Positions 10,622-22,687 are shown, counted from the first letter of the stretch. The stretch: DNA of 64,000 nucleotides from Gibbula magus (GCA_936450465.1 OW388290.1:27331457-27395456), one strand, 5' to 3'. Made by a program: numbers and translations. Notes: generated from the letters alone by a model not told the origin.

Positions 10622-11960
10622 CAGGTAACAAAAGAGAACAAAGCACACTTATTATAATTAGTGGGACAGTGGTATGCAACTGGGACAACACCGTTCTTTT
10701 TATATATCTGGCAAATGTAACATTACCAAGAAGAATAGTGTTCATTGAACAAATTGTCTGCAACGATAATCTACTTTGAAACGATAAGTTATAGATCACA
10801 CTAGTATTGTATCCTTGAGAATACGTGGATGGAATATCTGATTATGGTTCGTCGCAAGCTGTATTGTGGTCATACGCCTTAACCTGATTTCTAAATATCT
10901 TGGACTGTTCACGGTGACATTTACTTAATCATGTTTCATAGTCAATCCTTAATGACATGTATAGAGATGGAAATATGTGGGGGATCGGTTCAAAGTCAAC
11001 AAGTGACTGAATGAGTGAATTATTGTTAAACCCCGGTTGGGCTGTATTGCGGCCATTAACGGCAAAATAAAATCAATACGGGTTTGAAGAAAACATACAT
11101 TGTACACTTACTCTATGTACCTTATTTCAGTTGCATTTGGATAAACATTATAATAGTGTAGAATACATGCACACAAACAAGCGCGTCATTTTAAATGATA
11201 AATGCAAGCCTGGTGGTAAAGAAAACCCCAACAAATCTATGATTCGGTCGTGGCAAATAGGTGAGGTGAGCTCCGACCCGGAAGCGCTGCTACCTCAATG
11301 TACTCTATATCTACACATGCTTCACAGTTTGCCCCAAAGGTCGGTTCTACCTAAATGGCAACTAATGGACAGAGGAAATCGGAATGACGGTCCAACAGTC
11401 CTATTTCCTGCGCAGAAATGTGTCAAACGCTGTGTTGTTTCAGAGGTTCATGCTTAATTAACCCATTGCTTTAAAGGTTATGCTTATTAGGCCCAATAAC
11501 CATCATGATTTATGCCATTTCAATCCAGAGTTATATCACTGATTGATTTAATTAAATTCTGTGTAATACAACAATTGTACTAATTCGTATTCAAACAAAA
11601 ACCCTTAGGTGTAGGTAAGTTGGAATCTTAATCCCCAAATGACAATAACATATTTTGAAATATCTTTATTAATATTATTTATTTAACTGATCAATTGAGC
11701 AAGAAATTAGCATATTATATATTATGGTAAGCTGTTATCCAAAGACATAGTAAGACTGGCTGACACACGGAATTAAAAACGATAAATGTATCAATTTTTA
11801 GTTCAATATTTGAGTTTGTAGATTACATTACGGGAAGCACTAACGATGCTAATATCAAGATAACGTACATACTGAACAGTTTGTCTGTCTATAATCTACT
11901 TTTATAGTCGTGATGACTAGGGTCACTGTTTTGCATCGAACCCTTGAGGATGTTAATGAT
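10622..11960. other. Intergenic DNA with one old SINE-tail relic
   Basis: At 11006-11060 a sequence like GAGTGAATTATTGTTAAACC followed by a diverged body resembles an old SINE tail in minus orientation. An open stretch at 11131-11457 encodes nothing I recognise and has no splice or start context. The rest is AT-rich and featureless. Confidence 0.45.
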
Positions 11961-11971
11961 AACTTTGTTCG

Positions 11972-12290
11972 AGGTGAGGTGAGGTGAGTTGGGGTTTTAA
12001 CGCCGCTTTCAAGATTATTTCACTTATATCGCGGCTGCTAGTATTATGGCAGGGAGAAAGCCCGCAACGCCATGTGGCTATGCATTGCGGTGAAACCTGC
12101 GAGCATCGGCTGGAACTAGCGAACCATGGGTGGTACTACGCTGAAATTCAGTGTAGCATTGCACCCAAACCTTACTGCGTGTAGAACAGTTCTCTACTGC
12201 AGACAAAGTTGCCGTGCCCCTGGCGGGATTCGAACCCCGGACCTCTTGATCCGAAGCCGAACGCGCTAACCACTGCGCTATCCCGCCCCC
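11972..12290 (-). mobile_element. Full-length tRNA-derived SINE with target-site duplication
   Basis: Best copy of the family. Reading the minus strand from 12290, it has a tRNA-like head with A box TAGCGCAGTGGTTAGCGCG and B box GGTTCGAATCC. The loop CTTCGGA would give anticodon UCG (arginine type). A body of about 150 bases and a conserved CTTGAAAGCGGCGTTAAAAC tail follow, ending in CTCAC repeats. The element is flanked by an exact duplication AACTTTGTTCG at 11961-11971 and 12291-12301. Such a duplication shows LINE-type target-primed insertion. Pol III would transcribe it from the internal boxes. Confidence 0.95.
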
Positions 12291-12301
12291 AACTTTGTTC
12301 G

Positions 12302-13185
12302 ACACGAAGCCTCCAATCTATAATGTTTTTACATTTAACATGATCACTTTTCACTTGACAAATTAATGACTAATGTTCTTACTCAATACATGTTTATATG
12401 TTGCCATACTATATGTTTGATTCATGTCTGATTACTCTCAAGAGTTGATGCTATCGTTTATTCAAGTAGATTACATTTCACAGTTTCAGCGCACATTTAG
12501 GTGTAATCTAGTGATCTGAAGTCTAACCAATGATACATCCATTTTCATAAACAGTGTTGTTTCGACAGGCATGATTGTCGTGTATAATTCGTTTCGTGAG
12601 TTGGAGTAACACTGCTTTCAAGAGTAAGAGATAACATAACGAGTGAGTGTTGAATATCGAAAATATTCCAACGAGATATTACACGAAATTATTGTATACC
12701 TTAATCCTTATTTGTGTATCATGGCATGTTTATATTGAATGTGGACACTTTGGCCCACATATATTCTCTCGGATGAGGATGAGTGAGACGCGAGTCTCCA
12801 AAGGTAAATCATGCAATTCAGTAATATCACGCTTTGCACGTGCAGTTTCGTGTTCTCCCAACAATGAGACAGGTCATCTCCATCACACATACTGAAATCG
12901 ATAATAATGGAGACACGATCGCGAGCAATGAAGGCAATAAAACATGTGGTTGTGACATCGATGAAGGGTCTCTGGTCAAATGCATCTGTAAACAATAAAA
13001 GTATCTAAAAAATTAGATGAGCGTTTACGGGACACCACAAAAGCAGAGCAGCCCCGAAACTTAGGGTCACGCCTTTCCCTGTTCCGCCTTCTCGTCAGCA
13101 TCAATAAAATGGGATTTTTTCAAAACAAATTTTGATTCTTCATTATTCGAGTAATTACTTACAAGTTGAATCATCAATGGGGTCA
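12302..13185. other. Intergenic DNA with a short SINE relic
   Basis: At 12596-12628 GTGAGTTGGAGTAACACTGC TTTCAAGAGTA is a decayed SINE tail in minus orientation. No gene is recognised in the rest. Confidence 0.45.
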
Positions 13186-14010
13186 CTTTTCACAAATTTG
13201 TTCTTCAAAACTACTTCTTATTTCAAATTTGGATCAAAGGATAAACGTGGCTTTAACCAATATCTCATGACCTTGAACTTTGACCTTCACGGTCACACCA
13301 TCAATGATCACTTTTCATTGTGCAAAACAATCATGCAATGACTCAAACTCTTCATAGTTAAAAAAAGGCATATTCACAAAAGCATGCTTCAGTTGTGACC
13401 TTGACCTTTGACAGATTTAGCGAAAACCTTTTGAAATCTTGGTCTTTCTCCATAGTTGATATTTGGTATATAAGAGTCCGAGAGCACAAGAAATGTTTGA
13501 AGTTATCGTGTTTACAAAGGATTGTTGTATAGATTTCAGAACTCATCACCTTGACCTTAAGAAAGAAGTTATGTATTCGAGGTGTCAACACCTTCTTGGA
13601 AAAAGGTTATTTAGTGATTTCAGAACTGGTGACCTTTACCGTTAAAATTCAAGGTCACATATGAGTGATCACTTTTCATTGTGTATAACAATCAAAGTGT
13701 AAGTCATGCCCTCGATGTGACCTTGACCTTTGACGGATTTTTAGCGAAAACCTTTTCAAATCTTGGTCTTTCTCCATAGTTGATCTGTATATACCAAATA
13801 AGAGCCTGTTAGCACATATATATTTCAAGTTATCGTGTTAACAAGGTTTTTTTTTAGCGATTTTAAAAGTGGGACCTTGAATGTGAACATGTCAAAATAT
13901 TTTCCCAGGGGTTTAAGTAAGAAGTTATGTATATGAGTTCACAAAACCTTCTAGGAAATAAGTTATAGCTATTACAAAACGCGCCGGCGGCGACGGCGAC
14001 TGCGCAAAAA
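13186..14010. repeat. Diverged tandem repeat, unit about 360 bp
   Basis: The blocks GATCACTTTTCATTGTG (about 13304 and 13665), GTGACCTTGACCTTTGAC (about 13395 and 13720) and CTTGGTCTTTCTCCATAG (about 13438 and 13763) recur about 325-360 bases apart. A partial third copy lies near 13186. The end carries a GC-rich CGCCGGCGGCGACGGCGACT tract at 13982-14001. This is probably an old DNA-transposon-derived or satellite-like repeat. No coding frame spans it. Confidence 0.65.
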
Positions 14011-14433
14011 CTAAATAGTTACTAAAATGCTAAATAGTAATTCAAGGTAAAACATGTTAAAATAGTAGCCTTTACCTAGCAGCCCGATTCACCTTCGCAA
14101 CCGGGATGTCGTTCATTATGCTCTATTTCTCCCTGTCAAACACAATAGTTACACCGGGACAGATTATTGCTAATTCCTTGCAAATCAATTTTTTCGCCGC
14201 TATGTGATATTACCCATTTTGAGTTAAATAATAACTCATTCACTTATCGCTATTGTACAAAAACAACTTCAGCAGGCAAGTATTGTGAAGTTACTGATAA
14301 CATTTGATGCCACTATATTTTGGAAACAAATATACATGAAGAAGATTTATTTATAATTTCAATGCTCTGTCACTAAAACTACTCTCAAAATACAACACTG
14401 ACTGTTAGTTCTGCTGTCAGGAATCAAATAACG
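14011..14433. other. Spacer without recognised gene
   Basis: AT-rich, no coding or RNA signal seen. Confidence 0.45.
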
Positions 14434-14568
14434 CTCGCAGGTTTCTCCGCAATGCATAGCAACATGGTGTTGCCGGCTTTTCCCCTGCCATTATACCAGC
14501 AGCCGTGATGTAAGTGAAATACTCTTGAAAGCGGCGTTAAACCCCAACTCAACTCATCTCTAGTAGAT
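14434..14568 (+). mobile_element. SINE fragment (3' half)
   Basis: From CGCTCGCAGGTTTC through the body and AGCAGCCGTGATGTAAGTGA to the tail GAAAGCGGCGTTAAACCCCA. The 5' head is absent. Confidence 0.88.
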
Positions 14569-14741
14569 TAGATACTTACAACGTCGTTAATATCATTGCA
14601 CATGATACGAAACGTGAGCTTTCAATTTTGCCTTTCTACATTTTGATAACTGATACATTTTAACATACATCGATACGGAGCTAATTCGTGACCACGACCC
14701 ATGTTTTCGAAGCTCTCTTAGTGCTATGATAGCCGTACACC

Positions 14742-14935
14742 GGGGATGTAGTAGCTCAGTTGGTAGAGTGTCCGCTCATCAAACGGAAGCCCGGGGTTCG
14801 ATTCCTCATCAAACGTTAAAGACGTTAAAAATCGGAGTTGTTGCTTCCTTGCTTGACACTCAGCATTGTAAGGACAGAACAACGCTTTAACTGGCGCTGC
14901 CGAGTGCAAAGTGCACATTAGATTGCGGACAAAAA
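14742..14935 (+). mobile_element. Second tRNA-derived SINE type
   Basis: A head with A box TAGCTCAGTTGG and B box GGTTCGATTCC is followed by a body unrelated to the main SINE family (GTTGTTGCTTCCTTGCTTGA ... CTGGCGCTGCCGAGTGCAAA). It runs out into a TATTATTATT tail at 14936-14950. The anticodon stem is imperfect, so it is not a working tRNA. Only this copy is seen in the window. Confidence 0.6.
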
Positions 14936-15187
14936 AGTATTATTATTATATTTATACATATATGTGCCATACATTAACATTGGCTAACGACTATCTTAGC
15001 ACTAAGAAGCTTCGAAAATATGGAAAACTTCATGGTGGTTGACTGGGCTGGTTGCCGTCATACAGTTTCAACTGTCAGACATGTTCTCCATGGAGTATGC
15101 TGCCCGCAATTTTCAACACAATGCCTAACAACAATAGTGTTACGGGTTTTATCTTTGCAATAATACTAGCACCCATGCTATAAGTGA

Positions 15188-15252
15188 AACAATCTAGGAA
15201 TGGTGAAACATTCCTAGTTCGAACTTCGTGATGATTCCTAGATTGCATGGAA
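15188..15252 (-). repeat. Short deletion derivative of the foldback element
   Basis: ACAATCTAGGAATGGTGAAA, CATTCCTAG, then GATGATTCCTAGATTGCATG match the reverse complement of the left end of the foldback element at 46005-46105, with the centre deleted. Confidence 0.75.
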
Positions 15253-16894
15253 CATTTTTATAGATGGTATCCGAATTTCTACAAGATACTATTTAAAATG
15301 TATATCATCAGGTTTCTTAACTGATATTAACATCTACATTACGTTTTTGTTTATTTCAGAAGAATACTTTTTTGTATAAAGTAATCACAGGGGTTTTTCC
15401 TCTTATCTCATTTAGTTTTTCTTTAAACATAAACAATAAACATACCTGCAGTACACTGTATGCTCTTTTATATTTATAGACTCTCTCATAGTGTGATTTT
15501 AAAATATTTTAGGATAATATATTATATGTGAATCATCTACAGTGAACCAGTAAACATGTACGTCTGTCAGTTAAACACATACTACCTATTATTTAAAGTC
15601 ACAAAGTTGATGATGATGCCATAATGCTAATGATGTCTATGACGTCAAACTTCGTGAGGTAACAATGACTGTTTGTTGACTGTTTTGAATGATAACGAAA
15701 TATCAATACTCGTTGATATAAAAAAAAATATCCTTGGCAAGCTTCTGAACCTTAATCAACTCTTGTTGATATATTTGCTATGAGAAACACACTGGACATT
15801 AGATAAGATTCTCGTCACATAATACAGCTGGACTCCATAGATTTGTTCAATATTAATTTTCGATTTACTGTGGACATCGATGGTAACTATGACGTTAAAT
15901 AATAATAAATAATCGTTTTGTTGTACAATACTGATTCTTCAAGTATCACGGGATTGTCTTCAGCATGATGAAATCGACACGCGGTAGACATGAGGGGTCA
16001 AATCATTAAAGGCCGTTCACATCCTCATAGATCTCCCTCGTGTGCAATGATGACAAGCTGCACTAGGAAGTGTTATTAGTTCAACAACACTGAACGTCTC
16101 ACGTGGTTGTCAGAAAGGAAAGATAAGTGTACTTTAGGAGCATATATCGACGTTTTATTAGGGACCATGGCATGAAACCCTCATTCGATTAGTCTTGAAA
16201 ACCCACTTTGTTGGTTGTAATGATAAAGAACATTTCGAGGAACGTTAACCTCTCCTGTTTTTTCAGCCTTAAAGTCATAGTATTATACTGAAACTTCAAA
16301 AATATATATTAGCTAGATTAGCTATTAGATTAAGTGATTTGAATGAGGATTTGATTATATATTTATTATTATATATTATGTTTTAAGGCTATACCTGTTG
16401 GAGGTCAATATCAAAAGTGCTGTTGGAAACAATCGAGGTGACTGGTCTTTATCGATATTAACCTACCTTAATCCATAGACAACACATTAAGATGAAACAC
16501 ATATTGGTATGTTTAGGAAGGCATACGCTGTATAGAATTGATGAAAATGCATTTCATGGTTTTTAGCCAAAATGTTTGGTAATTAACTTAAACAATTTTA
16601 AAACGTAAAACAAATTAATATATTATCGACATGAATAATCTTCTTGGAATTGAATTTATTGACGCATCATTACTGTGTGACCTCATATCACAAGTCAAAT
16701 ATCAGGTTTTGACACTCCTATCTCGTCTAGTTAGTATGAACATATACATGTTGCAAAAATTCAAATTTAGTTTAATTGGCTTGTGAGGACATGATGTAAC
16801 ACTGTTTCATTTGTGTGCATCACTATGAAATATCAAGTATTTTGTATGGTGATGTTTATTTTGTTCTTGAGTTTAGTGCAATCGATCTTGGTGA
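15253..16894. other. Intergenic DNA, no gene seen
   Basis: AT-rich and stop-dense on all frames. No recognised repeat or splice-flanked exon. Confidence 0.5.
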
Positions 16895-16998
16895 TTAAAA
16901 TGACATAGCTTGGGATGGGTAGTATCTTGCAATATGAATCAATATCGGTCTTTGCGAGCTAAATACATAGTATATAAATATTAAATTACATACAGCCT

Positions 16999-17620
16999 GT
17001 TCGCCGTGGGATGTGAAGGCCTCGTATGACAATATAGCACACTTCAACCTCTCCATATCACCTTTGTCAAGTGACTGCATCGTTTTCACGTGCAACAACC
17101 TTGATAGCATTACCAAAGTTGCAATATGCATTTAAGTTGTTCATACATCTACTCAATGTGGTTAAGATCTCGTGACACTGTGGGTGTCTTCCAGTGATTT
17201 GGATGTTTTCATCTAGTTGTCTGTGCTCTTGCTGGTATGTTTCGGATCGTTGTCCTATGACCCTCAGTTGATCAACGGTAGAAAATATTCTGACAAAATG
17301 TCGTGATATCCTGCGCTGTCGGAGAATTCCAGTAAACACTGCAATGTCTGTTGCCCCACATTGAGATATTCCCGTACAGACATCGACATTGTATGGATAT
17401 TTTGGTCTGCTGCGTTGTCCTGTTCCTTTATATAAGAAGGACCAACTTTAGATCCCATCTTGATTGGGCTGTCATCTGTGAAGATGAGGTCATCGAGAGT
17501 GTCAACTGTCGCCAAGGTGCGCGTTTCGTTTCGGTTTTGTTTCTAGTTGCGGCCGATCTCTCGTACCATCTGTCAATACTGAGTTGTGGTAGGAACCCAA
17601 CCTTGTCGAAGTCGTTCATT
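16999..17620 (-). pseudogene. Unrecognised protein-like region, two frame changes
   Basis: On the minus strand from about 17620 three overlapping frames hand over to each other. The first (17515 to 17264) includes GPSYIKEQDNAADQNIHTMS and LQCLLEFSDSAGYHDILSEY. The second (17339 to 17067) includes VDQLRVIGQRSETYQQEHRQ and HPQCHEILTTLSRCMNNLNA. The third (17131 down) includes DKGDMERLKCAILSYEAF. Composition is normal for a soluble helical protein and unlike the surrounding AT-rich DNA. The last frame meets a donor-like GTATGT at about 16999. I do not recognise the family. A decayed gene or retrocopy is likeliest; a real multi-exon gene with sequencing errors is possible. Confidence 0.4.
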
Positions 17621-17699
17621 CCTCAATGTTTCTGTAGATGCTACCACGTTGAACTTCCGCTGTAGATAACAGTGTAGCTATTGGCTGGAGGTCTATTTG

Positions 17700-18190
17700 T
17701 CCCTCTCCTAACGTGCCATGTGCATTTACATATCTTTCAACGTACGTTTTTGCGGGTTGCTGTGAACCTAAGCCCAATTTCTCTTGAGTCTGACAATCTT
17801 ACGTGTTATATATAAACTGAGTCGCTTAACCATTTTGAAATAATTAGAACATGAGGTATGATCAGATGATATTTTAGAGTATTCTACCACTTGATGAGCT
17901 GTTGGTATTTATGTAAACACCCTGTGACCATTGACAATTGAAATAGGCGTTTCATGAATTATTACTTCATCGTGATTTGCTGAATCCTGATCATATATTC
18001 CTTCCTTTCATGTTATTGCGAAAGCTGTTGATCAAAAAGAAATGGCTGCCTATAAATAATACCCATCCACATGTACCTATTGAAGGTGTTGATGGCGTTC
18101 ACGCACGCATTGTTGCTTGTTTGGCTTGGCTGTGTGAAGGAAATATTTGAACAATCAGTTCCTCCTTCATTGGTTTTCGTTGTTGTTGTC
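17700..18190. other. Spacer inside the decayed minus-strand locus
   Basis: No protein-like frame. It lies between the two parts of the unrecognised pseudogene. Confidence 0.4.
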
Positions 18191-18200
18191 TACACATTGC

Positions 18201-18409
18201 TCTTCAGTTCAAGGGGCGGGTTAGCGCGTTTGGCTTCGGATCAAGAGGTCCCCGGTTCGAATCCCGCCAACTTTGTCTGCAGTAGAGTTCCAGCCGATGC
18301 TCGCAGGTTTCACCGCAATGCACAGCCACATGGTGTTTCGGGCTTTCTCTCTGCCATAATACTAGCAGCCTCTTGAAATTGGCGTTAAACCCCCACTCGC
18401 CTCTTCAGT
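18201..18409 (+). mobile_element. SINE with internal deletions and target duplication
   Basis: Head GGGCGGGTTAGCGCGTTTGG with B box GGTTCGAATCC, shortened body, tail TTGGCGTTAAACCCCCACTC. It is flanked by CTCTTCAGT at 18200-18208 and 18401-18409, the likely target duplication. It has inserted in the minus-strand pseudogene region. Confidence 0.88.
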
Positions 18410-18862
18410 ACACATTGCGACGATATGTTTCGCCTAATGTGAAGAGTCGTGTGTGTTTCACCACATGTTTCCTTAGCTTGAAGAAGTGGACCGCCGGCAT
18501 AACGTGCCTCACAGTGACGTCAGTAATGATCTCTGGAATGTCCACTAGTCTGCATGAGGTCCCACAGTGTTGGATCTGTCAGGGTGTCGGAGATGGTGTC
18601 TAGCTGGAGCGGATCTTCTAGTCAACGAAGTCAACATGTCCATGATCCGCCTGTGTTTGTCCTGGACGATGTTGACGTCTTCTCTAAGCAGGGCGACCTC
18701 GACTGCAATATCCTGATTACTGGCCCCATCATGGCTTGAACAGTCAGTTGGGGTAGGTGGCTGAGCCTTGGGCTGACCGTTGATGGCATAACGGGTATAC
18801 AGCTACCTGGGTCTGTCGACCGACCGAAAGGCTGTCAAGATTCCAAGATTGTTATCTGAAGG
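18410..18862 (-). pseudogene. Unrecognised protein-like region, second part
   Basis: Read on the minus strand: an acceptor-like TTTCCTTCAG near 18863, then a Ser/Pro-rich piece and a helical, charged piece with ASNQDIAVEVALLREDVNIV and QDKHRRIMDMLTSL (18700-18620). Further pieces in two other frames are DTISDTLTDPTLWDLMQ (18600-18550) and DIPEIITDVTVRHVMPAVHF plus FKLRKHVVKHTRLFTLGETY (18540-18415). At least two frameshifts separate them. It lies next to 16999-17620, with a SINE in between, and may be the upstream part of the same dead gene. Family unknown. Confidence 0.4.
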
Positions 18863-18993
18863 AAACGTAAATTGATTCAAAATAAAGGAACATGATCCCT
18901 AAAATATTCGATAATTCCTTGTATTCCTAGTTACGGTGTAAAGAAATGAATATTATATTTGATAAACAACTTACTTTGGATATATCAATCCTT

Positions 18994-19456
18994 TTACTTT
19001 GACCTTGTTTCACGTTTCTCTTGAAGAGACAAAAGTCTTGGTCCAAGAGATCGCGTCATCATCCTCACTGGAATGGGTGCTCTTATGAGATCTGAAATAA
19101 GAATTACATTTAAAGCAGCGTCCATGATTTTATGAGTTTTTTTCTCATATATGTCTATTATGTCGGTTTTCCATATCGGGTCAGTTCCATATACGCAGTG
19201 AGATGAATATACTCTTAACACAAATAACCGTTTAATGACAGGGGGTAGTATATACGAATGTAACATTTCCCTATAAAACCCTGGGTAACCGAGGATGTAT
19301 GTACCTAGTACCATTCGTAGTAAAACAATCCTCGAGTTGACCAGTTACAATCTCCGTTATTTTGAGGAAGATCTCGCTGTGAAGCTGAATATCAAAGTAT
19401 TTTAAACGCTGACAAAAAATGCAAGAAAGGTCGCCTCCTTCATCAATTTTTTCCAT
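18994..19456 (-). other. Weak open frames upstream of the pseudogene
   Basis: Two overlapping minus-strand frames (19456-19271 and 19314-18994) contain EGGDLSCIFCQRLKYFDIQL and VLGTYILGYPGFYREML. They lack a recognised domain. A possible splice acceptor (TTCTTATTTCAG) sits near 19093. They could be part of the same decayed locus or chance. Confidence 0.2.
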
Positions 19457-20872
19457 TAAGTAGACCGATAGTTCCTGTTGTACTATTTGGTCGCGCGATA
19501 TCCATCATCTTCCTGGTATACATTCGCCGGGTTCCTCCTCTAACCATTGACATAACGAACGCAAACTACTGTCAATTGATAAGAGTTGTCGAGTCTCTGC
19601 CTAGAGGTTACCTGAAAGGGAAGTATACATAATTACTTATTCGTAGTACATAGACACATTTGTTCTTTGTATCAAGAGTAATGTTTAATGACCCGTTAAA
19701 ATGTTCTTTATCTACTATGTTCTATTCCCCTTCATTTCAGTATGTAAAATTAGTCATTAACAGAAAAGCCTTATGATTAGATTGTACGAGGTGTTGTAGG
19801 TTGTATATGAACATGTATACACAAAAGGTATCCGTTGACTGTTTCCTGTCGAGCACACTGTTAGATTATATGGAATTGCGATAGTTTGATATCCCGTCTG
19901 CTCCGTATTTTACAAGGTGTCTATTTCAGTAGATATCATACAATGTTTAATGTAATACATTGCTGTGTTTACTTACACTATGGTACACGTGAGACGTGAT
20001 TAAATTAGCCATGAATTCATCGACCGAGAGTTGACAAGATTGTGCGATCATGTATGAAAGGTTTTCCAAACCAATAAAACACGCATTTCGCACTCTAAGC
20101 ATTATTATCGTTCCAGGTTCATACATGTAAATATTGATACGTCACGGATGTGTAAATCTTTATACAGAAGGAGATATCCTCATTAATTATTATATCATAC
20201 AGCGACATAGTTCTTCCTGCAAAGTCGTGTTACAATGACCGTTTCATCAATATTACATAACGTCATTTTTTTTACATAACAGCACAATACATGTGTATTC
20301 AAACTTGCAATTCAAACCTTATTGAACCAACAACCTACATTTAGCATGTTTCTGTTAAGGCAAGGGAGTGCATGTCCTTGCCGTTAGAGATAATATATAA
20401 TTATGTGACAATTGGATAGCTGTTTGCAATATAGAAGTAGTATAGAATATAGTTTGCATTTTAATGCAATATTTATCATATCAACAAATACAAACGAAAG
20501 CATAACAATGAGTTGAATAGTTTATGTATACATTGCGTTTTTTGTGGTTAAAATGTATGTTGATGAGTGTTTACTTATATGTGTTTATACAAGGAAGTAG
20601 TGATGTAATCAAATAAAGAAGCAATGTGGCAGACAGCGAGGCCAGTGTTCTGAGTTACACTGTGATGCGTCGTCTCATGTGTTATGTAAAGACACGATTG
20701 CTGAAGTATTTGAAATGAACAGACGGAAGAATCACGAAAAACAAAGTTCTACTGTCAAAATATGCCGAAATTTTGATATCTGAAATAAAGTAAAAACAGA
20801 ACCAGGAAAAAGCAACCAAATTTGGCAACCTAAAGGTATTTAATTGGATGTTTTGTTATGAACTCTACGACT
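19457..20872. other. Intergenic DNA, no gene seen
   Basis: AT-rich, stop-dense. No repeat shared with other parts of the window was noticed. Confidence 0.5.
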
Positions 20873-20876
20873 TTAA

Positions 20877-21230
20877 AGGGGCAGTAGCACGTTTTTTGCA
20901 AAATTTATTTTTTCAAATTTCCTATTTATAATGATAGTTTATGTCATTTAAATTAATTTTAGAGGGTAAAACATCTTATTACACAAACCAATTATCTGTA
21001 GTGGTAAAAACTATGTTGCGTATAAAGCAAAAATTGCATGGCGGCCATTTTATTGTGAACACAATTTATTATTTTGTATTACAAAAACGATTCACATTGC
21101 TTTACCGAAACATGTACACTCATTTTAAACTTTATTTTACGAAGAGAGAAGGATGTTTTACTATTGGTGAAATTATTTTTCAAATACATTTCATCAACTT
21201 ATTTGAGCGAAAAAACGTGCTACTGCCCCT
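20877..21230. mobile_element. MITE with 21-bp inverted ends and TTAA target duplication
   Basis: Left end AGGGGCAGTAGCACG plus six T is exactly inverted at the right end (21210-21230). TTAA flanks both sides (20873-20876 and 21231-21234). TTAA duplication is typical of the piggyBac superfamily, so a non-autonomous piggyBac-type element is likely, though the ends do not begin with the usual CCC. The 354-bp interior is AT-rich. One frame is open across it (20941-21234), but the translation looks random. Confidence 0.88.
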
Positions 21231-21756
21231 TTAAAATGACATGATATATTAAATGTGCCGCACAATGTCAGACAAACATTGAAGAATCATTTATTTCTAT
21301 CCATATATTCTCTTCCAATCAAGGTCACTGTGTAGACGCAATAATTAACACAAACTCCTTTAACTCGCATCCACAGGGATTATTCGTTGATGGTATTTAT
21401 ATAATTCGTAGAGTTCGTTGACAAATGGATAATGTCGTTAGTCGTTCTCTCGTTTACCATTGAAAATATCAAATTGGATGAAGTCTGGAAAATAGAATAA
21501 ATAAAAAATACCACATAATTTGACTGTATATAACAATGCAATAGTCAAAAGTCAATAATACTTAGTTACTCTGAATACTATCTGAAATTTTTTTTAAAAT
21601 ATGGAATAAAGTTATAATGTTTGGCTATGAAAAACTTCCAGAAAGAGCATTAAACATATTTGGAATAGAATAGCTATACAATAAGATGCAACAAACTCAC
21701 ATGTGTGTTTCTGTGTGCTACGTAATTTAACAGAGGAGAGACCTATTTTCACTCTA

Positions 21757-22034
21757 GGGGGAGGGATAGCGCAGTGGTTCAAGGGGTCCGGGGTTCGAAT
21801 CCCGTCTGCAGTAGAGAACTGTTCTACACGCAGTAAGGTTTGGGTGCAATGCTACACTGAATTTCAGCATAGTACCACCCATGGTTCGCTAGTTCAAGCC
21901 GATGCTGGTAGGTTTCACCGCAATGCATAGCAACATGGCGTTACCGGCTTTCTCCCTGCCATAAAACTAGCAGCCGCGATATAAGTGAAATACTCTTGAA
22001 AGCGGCGTTAAACCCCAACTCACCTCACCTCACC
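21757..22034 (+). mobile_element. SINE, head internally deleted
   Basis: GGGATAGCGCAGTGGTTCAA then GGGGTTCGAATCCCGTCTGC: both pol III boxes are present, but the anticodon arm is deleted. The body and the tail GAAAGCGGCGTTAAACCCCA with CACCTCACCTCACC are intact. Confidence 0.92.
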
Positions 22035-22059
22035 AATATGTACCCTTTCCTCACTCACT

Positions 22060-22680
22060 CTATCTTTTTCGATTTAGGAAAAGCACTACATCGAAGCATG
22101 GCATCCTAAAAAATTTATTTGAATTTGGCTTGCGAGGTCGTATGCCTCACTTTATATCTAACTTTTTACATGACCGCCAATTTAAAGTGCGTGTGGGTTC
22201 CACCCTTCCTGATTTCTTTGGTCAATAAATGGATGTCCAACAAGGTAGCATTTTATCTATTACACTGTTTAGCATAACAATTAACAGCTTGGTTAAAGTC
22301 TTAAAGTGACCATACACATGTTTCAATTTTTGTGAACGATTTTGGAGTTTCCTGCCAAGGCCAAAATATGCCATCAATCGAGCATCAATTGCAGCTCGGC
22401 CTCAATTAAATTCATAAATGGTCGTTGGAAAACGACTTCAAATTTTCCAAAGCTAAAACATCTTGTGTGCATTTTTGCAATATGCGCAAAATGCACCAAG
22501 ATCCAGAACTATTTCTGGATAAAACTCCAATCAAAGTCGTTCCTGAGGCCAAGTAAATTATCATTTATCCCACATATCAACTACCTCAAAACTAAATGCT
22601 TAAAGACATAAGACCTTTTAAAGGTCGCATCAAATAATAAATGGGTAGGAGATGAAGAAGGATCCCTCACCGCTCTAAAC
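22060..22680 (+). pseudogene. LINE reverse transcriptase remnant
   Basis: Fragments in shifting frames: FDLGKAL-type motif A near 22070, LRGRMPHFISNFLHDRQFKV at about 22130-22190, and a QGSILS-type block near 22240. Further diverged thumb sequence runs to about 22680. Stops interrupt every frame, so there is no functional RT. Confidence 0.75.
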
Positions 22681-22687
22681 TGGATTA

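Noticed and set aside
11984..12354. Small proteins near 12.1 kb, 21.7 kb, 30.4 kb and 31.7 kb with similar sequences
   Set aside because: All are translations of SINE copies on one strand or the other.
14742..14820. tRNA gene on the plus strand
   Set aside because: Boxes are good, but the anticodon stem and acceptor are poor, and a SINE-like body with a TATT tail follows.
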